Below are positions 50,738 to 54,661 of a DNA stretch of 54,661 nucleotides, piece after piece. Each line of letters opens with the position of its first letter. The first letter of the stretch is position 1. The stretch is from Microbacterium sp. K24. GTDB lineage: Bacteria > Actinomycetota > Actinomycetes > Actinomycetales > Microbacteriaceae. Made by a program: the position numbers and the translations under genes. The notes under the pieces are model-generated. The model was given only the letters and a program-made list of their open reading frames with translations. It did not search any database and was not told the origin of the DNA. Location of the stretch: NCBI RefSeq assembly GCF_004794465.1, contig NZ_SSDJ01000057.1:1-54661 (forward strand), read 5' to 3'.

Positions 50738-51639
50738 CCGTCACTGCGACCACCATGACCGAGACCCGTCGCCTCACCGTGCCGGATCCCGCGAAGGCCC
50801 CGCGCCCGAAGCGCCGGGTGACCGTCGGCGGCGTCGTCCGCGTCGTCGGACTCGGCCTCTGGCTCGTGATCACGCTCTTCCCGCTGTACTGGATCGCGCT
50901 CACGTCGTTCAAGTCCCCCGGCACGATCAACAGGTTCCCGATCGAGTACTGGCCCAGCGAGCCCTCGTTCGAGAACTACGTCAGCCTGTTCCAGCAGAGC
51001 TCGTTCGGGGTCTTCCTCGGCAACTCCGCGCTCGTGGCGATCGTCGCCGGAGCCGTGGCGACGCTGATCGCTCTGCTCAGCGCCTACGTGATCGCCCGGT
51101 TCGAGTTCCGCGGCAAGGGCGCGGTGCTGATCGCCTTCCTGCTCACGCAGATGATCCCGGCGTTCATCGCGCTCGGACCGCTGTATTCGATGATGACCGA
51201 CCTCGGTCTCGTCGACACGAAGCCCGGCCTGATCCTGGTCTACATCGCGATCTGCATCCCCTTCTCGACCGTGATGCTGCGGGGCTTCTTCGAGAACGTG
51301 CCCGACGCGCTGGAGGAGGCGGCGATGATCGACGGATGCTCCCGCCTCGGCGCCCTGTTCCGTGTGCTGGTCCCGGTCATGACCCCGGGCATCATCGCGG
51401 CGTTCATCTTCAACTTCGTGAACTGCTGGAACGAGCTGTTCCTTTCGGTCGTGCTGATGAACACCGATGCGAACCGCACGGTCCCGTCGGCGTTGAACGG
51501 CTTCATCTCGACGTTCAACATCGACTGGGGCTCGATGAGCGCCGCAGCCGTCCTGACGATCCTGCCGACCATGGCGATGTTCGCGCTCGCGAGCCGCTGG
51601 ATCGTGCAGGGCCTGACGGCCGGCGCGGTGAAGGAGTAG
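50734..51639 (+). CDS. ABC transporter permease (MalG/UgpE type)
   Basis: 301 residues, six helices. First helix VVGLGLWLVITLFPLYWIAL follows a basic tail; EAA loop EEAAMIDGCSRLGALFRVLVP near 197. Last gene of the operon and followed by a strong bidirectional terminator. No ATPase gene in the operon, as in the arabinoside importer; both may share one ATPase encoded elsewhere. Confidence 0.93.
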   Translation: MTVTATTMTETRRLTVPDPAKAPRPKRRVTVGGVVRVVGLGLWLVITLFPLYWIALTSFKSPGTINRFPIEYWPSEPSFENYVSLFQQSSFGVFLGNSALVAIVAGAVATLIALLSAYVIARFEFRGKGAVLIAFLLTQMIPAFIALGPLYSMMTDLGLVDTKPGLILVYIAICIPFSTVMLRGFFENVPDALEEAAMIDGCSRLGALFRVLVPVMTPGIIAAFIFNFVNCWNELFLSVVLMNTDANRTVPSALNGFISTFNIDWGSMSAAAVLTILPTMAMFALASRWIVQGLTAGAVKE

Positions 51640-51675
51640 CCCCTGCCCCTGTGCCGAGCCACCCCCTTCGACACG

Positions 51676-51711
51676 AACCGGCCCCCTTCGCACGCGCGAA
51701 GGGGGCCGGTT
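51676..51711. terminator. Strong bidirectional terminator
   Basis: AACCGGCCCCCTTCGC (51676-51691) and its exact complement (51696-51711) with a four-base loop ACGC. It lies between the permease and the convergent aldo/keto reductase. Further CCCCCTTCG (51662-51670) and GAAGGGGCCG (51719-51728) copies flank it. Confidence 0.88.
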
Positions 51712-51747
51712 CGGTCATGAAGGGGCCGCTCGGCAGAAGCGCGCAGC

Positions 51748-52761
51748 TCAGGTCAGGCGCGACTTCGGCGAGGTCGAGTACGTGGCCTCGGCGTCGCGGT
51801 TGACCGTGTCGCCCAGCGCCGCGTCGATCGCGGCGAGCGTGTCGGCGTCGAGCTTCACGCCCGAGGCCTTCACGGTCTCGGCGAGCTGCTCCGGGCGGGA
51901 CGCACCCACCAGCGCCGCGGCGACGTTCGGGTTCTGCAGCACCCACGCGATCGCGAGCTGCGGCATCGACAGCCCCGCCTCCTCGGCGATGGGCTTGAGC
52001 TTCTGCACCGCGGTGAGGATGTCGTCCTGCAGGAAGCTCTTGATGAAGTCCGCGCCGCTGTGCGGGTCGGTCGCGCGGGAGCCCTCCGGCACCGGCTGAC
52101 CGGGCAGGTACTTGCCGCTCAGCACGCCCTGCGCCATCGGCGACCAGACGATCTGCGAGATGCCGAGCTCTTCGGATGCCGGCACGACCTTGCCCTCGAT
52201 GACGCGCCACAGCATCGAGTACTGCGGCTGGTTCGAGATGAGCTGCACCCCGAGCTCCCTGGCGAGCGTGTGGCCGTCCTGCAGCTGCTCGGCCGTCCAC
52301 TCCGAGACGCCGATGTACAGCGCCTTGCCCTGGCGGACGACGTCGGCGAACGCCTGGAACGTCTCCTCGAGCGGGGTCTCGTAGTCGAACCGGTGTGCCT
52401 GGTAGAGGTCGACGTAGTCGGTGCCGAGGCGCTTCAGCGAGCCGTTGATCGACTCGAGGATGTGCTTGCGGCTCAGGCCGGTGTCGTTCGGGCCCTTCGG
52501 CCCGGTCGGGAAGTAGACCTTCGTGAAGATCTCCAGGCTCTCCCGACGCTGACCTTCCAGCGCCTTGCCGAGCACGACCTCGGCGGCCGTGTTGGCGTAG
52601 GTGTCGGCCGTGTCGAACGTGGTGATGCCGGCGTCGAGGGCTGCGTGGACCGTCTTGACGGCGGCGTCGTCGCCGACCTGGGATGCATGGGTGACCCAGT
52701 TGCCGTACGTGATCTCCGAGACCTTGAGACCACTGTTTCCGAGATAGCGATAGTTGACCAT
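51748..52761 (-). CDS. Aldo/keto reductase (Kv-beta/YghZ-like)
   Basis: 337 residues. The AKR tetrad can be placed: Asp in TTFDTADTYANT with Tyr of DTY, Lys in IFTKVYFP and His in LYQAHRFDYETP; the C-terminal NADPH motif is LVGASRPEQLAETV. The first residues MVNYRYLGNSGLKVSEITYGNW are typical of voltage-gated channel beta-subunit-like oxidoreductases. It reduces small carbonyl compounds with NADPH in the cytosol. TAGCGT ends six bases before the ATG, so it is probably leaderless. Transcribed in the same direction as mocR, but separated from it by a hairpin. Confidence 0.9.
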   Translation of the reverse strand: MVNYRYLGNSGLKVSEITYGNWVTHASQVGDDAAVKTVHAALDAGITTFDTADTYANTAAEVVLGKALEGQRRESLEIFTKVYFPTGPKGPNDTGLSRKHILESINGSLKRLGTDYVDLYQAHRFDYETPLEETFQAFADVVRQGKALYIGVSEWTAEQLQDGHTLARELGVQLISNQPQYSMLWRVIEGKVVPASEELGISQIVWSPMAQGVLSGKYLPGQPVPEGSRATDPHSGADFIKSFLQDDILTAVQKLKPIAEEAGLSMPQLAIAWVLQNPNVAAALVGASRPEQLAETVKASGVKLDADTLAAIDAALGDTVNRDAEATYSTSPKSRLT

Positions 52762-52820
52762 GTTTCCACGCTACTGCCGTCTGATATGCGAGGGCCGAGA
52801 TTCCGTGACCGGTCTCAGAT

Positions 52821-52839
52821 CGCGCTTCTAGGAAGCGCG
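52821..52839 (-). terminator. Hairpin spanning the mocR stop codon
   Basis: CGCGCTTC-TAG-GAAGCGCG, eight-pair stem with a three-base loop, includes the mocR stop. Probable terminator that separates mocR from the aldo/keto reductase downstream. Confidence 0.6.
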
Positions 52840-54321
52840 CCCGAGAGTCTCCCGATATTCGCGCCAGGCCTCGCCGAGCCGGCGGATGCCCTCGGTGAGC
52901 ACGTCCTCGGGGGCGGTGAACGGGATGCGGATGTGGTCGTCGGCGGAGACGGATGCCGCGAACGCGGCGCTGCCGGCGATCGAGACGCCGTGGGTGGCGG
53001 CGGTCCGCGCCAGAGCATCCGCAGATCCGGCCGGCAGGGCGACCCAGAGCGACAGGCCGCCGCGCGGCGGGTCTACCTGCCAGTCGGGCAGATGCTCGGC
53101 CATCAGGCGCAGAAGCAGACGGAGGCGTTCCTGGTGGATGCGGCTGTTCTCACGCCGCAGCTCCTCGGCGTGCCCGATGAGGTCGAGCGCGATGAGCTGA
53201 CCCGGCACGCTTGTCGACTGGTCGGCGAGCTGCCGTGCACCCCGCAGCCGCCGCACGAGCACGGGGTCGGCGCGCAGCCACCCGATCCGCAGGCCCGCCC
53301 ACGCCCACTTCGACACCGATTCGACGACGATGATCGGGGCATCCGGGCGCTCGGCGGCGAGGGTGGGCGGCACGACGCCGTCGAAAGAGATGCCGGCGAC
53401 GACGCGGTCCTCGATCACCGGCACCCCGTACAGCGCCGCGAGCTCCGCCACCCGGTGGCGTGCAGCGGCAGGGAGACGCGTGCCGGTGGGGTTCTGGTGG
53501 TGCGGGTTGATCGCGACGAGGGCGGGCCGCAGTCGGGCGAGCGCCTGCTCGAGCGCGTCGACGTCGAGTCCGTCCGGACCCATCGGGATGCCGTGCACCG
53601 TGCCGCCGCGCAGGCCGACGGAGTCCGTGACGCCGGGCCAGGTGATCTCCTCGGCCAGCACGACATCGCCGGGGCCGACGAGCGCGTTCACGACGAGGCT
53701 GATCGCCTGCTGCGCGCCGTGCGTGACGAGGATCTGCTCCGGCGTGGTCGGCGTGCCCTCGGTCCGATACATCTCGGCGATCAGCTCGCGCAGCACGGGG
53801 AGCCCGGCCGGATCGGTCTCGGGCAGCAGCGCGAGGTCGAGCCGGGGCTGGTGGTCGCGGATCAGCTGCACGGCGAGCTCGGGGATCTGCGGCACCGTGC
53901 GCAGCAGATCTATCGCGTTGGGGAGCGCGGAGAACAGCGCCTCGCCTCGCCCCGGCCGCTGCAGAGGACTGACGGATGCCGTGGCACCGGCGATCCGCGT
54001 ACCGCTCCCCTGTCGCCGTTCGACGAGACCGCCGTCGGCGAGGTCCGCGTAGGCCGCGACGACGGTGCCCCGGGAGACCGATCCGGCTGCCGCGAGCGCC
54101 CGCTCCGGAGGAAGGCGGTCACCCGGTCGCAGCTCGCCGGTCGCGATGAGGGCCTCGATCCCGCGCGCGAGTCGACGGGCCAGTGTGCCGTCGCCGCGCG
54201 TCCAGCGTCCTAGCCGGGCGGCGAGGGCCTCCGATGAGACGTCGCCGGAGTGAACCGATGTCGGCGAGGTGACCGATCTCTGGTCCAGTGGCCCACCATT
54301 GGCCCTGTTCATCGTGTCCAT
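52828..54321 (-). CDS. MocR-family regulator (GntR winged helix fused to aminotransferase domain)
   Basis: 497 residues from ATG 54321 (ATG 54312 is an alternative). The winged helix (LARRLARGIEALIATGELRPGDRLPPERALAAAGSVSRGTVVAAYADL) is at about 48-95, and a full class I aminotransferase-like domain follows, with the PLP lysine in VVESVSKWAWAGLRIGW and the cofactor region NPHHQNPTGTRLP. MocR proteins bind PLP or a PLP-amino acid adduct to switch transcription of a neighbour. Start codons of this gene and the divergent one at 54341 are only 20 bases apart, with repeated TGGACCA boxes over both. Confidence 0.92.
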   Translation of the reverse strand: MDTMNRANGGPLDQRSVTSPTSVHSGDVSSEALAARLGRWTRGDGTLARRLARGIEALIATGELRPGDRLPPERALAAAGSVSRGTVVAAYADLADGGLVERRQGSGTRIAGATASVSPLQRPGRGEALFSALPNAIDLLRTVPQIPELAVQLIRDHQPRLDLALLPETDPAGLPVLRELIAEMYRTEGTPTTPEQILVTHGAQQAISLVVNALVGPGDVVLAEEITWPGVTDSVGLRGGTVHGIPMGPDGLDVDALEQALARLRPALVAINPHHQNPTGTRLPAAARHRVAELAALYGVPVIEDRVVAGISFDGVVPPTLAAERPDAPIIVVESVSKWAWAGLRIGWLRADPVLVRRLRGARQLADQSTSVPGQLIALDLIGHAEELRRENSRIHQERLRLLLRLMAEHLPDWQVDPPRGGLSLWVALPAGSADALARTAATHGVSIAGSAAFAASVSADDHIRIPFTAPEDVLTEGIRRLGEAWREYRETLGRAS

Positions 54322-54401
54322 AGCATCCGATTCTGGACCAATGACTCCGCCAATCACCACTCTCGACGATGTTCTTGCGCCAATCATCCCCGATTGGACC
54401 A
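54281..54401. promoter_or_regulatory. TGGACCA/TGGTCCA boxes over the mocR divergent region
   Basis: TGGTCCA at 54281-54287 and TGGACCA at 54334-54340 and 54395-54401, together with CCAAT at 54338, 54350 and 54380 and ATTGG at 54393. MocR proteins usually bind direct or inverted repeats in such shared promoter zones. Some boxes lie inside the coding starts. Confidence 0.5.
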
Positions 54402-54661
54402 TTCGTGATCTCCTCGAATGGCTCGGCGACGACGCCCGCGCGAACGACGACGCCCTCCGTCGCCCGCTGGCGATCATCGAGGCCGCTCTGACCGGCTCGC
54501 CGTGGACTCGCGAGCCGTCGGCGGTCGCGCTGACCCGTTCGATCGCGTCAACTGTTCAGGCGTCTCCCCGGCTGCGGAACATGCGGCTCGACGACCTGCT
54601 CGACGTTCGAATCACGCAAATGGTCGCTGAACCGGTGGCTGAGCGACCAGTTGCGCGATTC
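54341..54661 (+). CDS. Unknown protein, divergent from mocR (partial, runs off window)
   Basis: Open frame of at least 107 codons from ATG 54341, product starting MTPPITTLDDVLAPIIPDW and continuing TIRDLLEWLGDDARANDDALRRPLAIIEAALTGSPW. It has strong GC at third codon positions after residue 25. GATTCT, a -10-like hexamer, ends six bases before the ATG, compatible with leaderless translation. The last residues seen are encoded by repeat family A (54606 on). No domain recognised; MocR neighbours are often PLP- or amine-related enzymes or transporters, but this one resembles none that I know. Confidence 0.5.
   Translation, partial: MTPPITTLDDVLAPIIPDWTIRDLLEWLGDDARANDDALRRPLAIIEAALTGSPWTREPSAVALTRSIASTVQASPRLRNMRLDDLLDVRITQMVAEPVAERPVARF
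54606..54661. repeat. Dispersed long palindromic repeat, family A (copy 3, cut by window end)
   Basis: TTCGAATCACGCAAATGGTCGCT (two mismatches to copy 1) at 54606-54628 and AGCGACCAGTTGCGCGATTC at 54642-54661. Unlike the other copies it lies inside an open reading frame. Confidence 0.75.

Noticed and set aside
1..54661. Long antisense open frames opposite most genes
   Set aside because: At this GC content, complementary frames stay open by codon bias. Their products are Arg/Pro/Ala-rich without folds, and each faces a gene with clear family motifs.
1..54661. tRNA, rRNA, CRISPR array, integrase or transposase genes
   Set aside because: Looked for and not found; the repeats seen are short palindromes without an adjacent transposase.

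Overview
The window is a high-GC stretch with gene-dense, mostly GAC/GCC-type codon usage, many leaderless-looking promoters and a strikingly frequent GGATGCC/GGCATCC word. Together with the gene families present, this points to the chromosome of an actinobacterium of the Microbacteriaceae, most likely Microbacterium or a close relative (inference). About 50 protein genes fill the window. I see no tRNA, rRNA, CRISPR array, integrase or transposase, and no gene-free stretch longer than about 260 bases. Most of the region is devoted to uptake and breakdown of sugars and small organic acids, and almost every operon sits next to its own regulator.

Layout, left to right. 1-2.8 kb: a truncated LacI regulator, an NAD-dependent epimerase/dehydratase and a flavoprotein alditol oxidase. 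2.9-8.9 kb: a LacI regulator, a sugar ABC importer (binding protein plus two permeases) and an intracellular GH51 arabinofuranosidase, apparently controlled by two matching palindromic operators. 9.0-14.4 kb: a PadR regulator between an MFS transporter and a sulfatase, linked by four copies of one operator, with a second MFS transporter convergent with the sulfatase. 14.5-18.8 kb: a gntR-prpD-prpB-prpC methylcitrate operon. 19.1-20.7 kb: an EamA exporter divergent from a CGNR-type zinc-finger protein.

The most interesting part is 20.7-42.1 kb, where two regulons interleave. (1) A HutC-type GntR regulator (41.3 kb) sits with a transaldolase-like aldolase, ribokinase and RbsD. The same operator (core TGTCATTACA) stands before these genes, before an RbsABC-like importer, and before a six-gene operon at 20.8-26.2 kb: cupin-type isomerase, FGGY kinase, 2-hydroxyacid dehydrogenase, shikimate-dehydrogenase-like protein, phosphotriesterase-like lactonase and an ABM-domain protein. 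I know of no described pathway with this combination. (2) An FCD-type GntR regulator (38.5 kb) governs a complete oxidative L-fucose pathway (aldo/keto reductase, fuconolactonase, fuconate dehydratase, SDR, FAH-family hydrolase) ending in pyruvate and lactate. Its operator ACATCNGATSW recurs at its own promoter, at the fuconate dehydratase/FAH divergent promoter and before the RbsABC importer. That importer is therefore the probable meeting point of the two regulons. A ketose 3-epimerase with its own LacI regulator lies between them.

42.2-46.2 kb holds small housekeeping or unassigned genes (YCII, cupin, membrane-anchored Pro-rich protein, cysteine-synthase-like enzyme, ACT-domain protein, methyltransferase). 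46.3-51.6 kb is a GntR-controlled operon coupling a class V aminotransferase to an ABC importer. 51.7-54.7 kb has an aldo/keto reductase, a MocR-type PLP-dependent regulator and the start of a divergent unknown gene. Several families of dispersed palindromic repeats lie in the intergenic gaps, including two similar copies that flank a PD-(D/E)XK-like gene.
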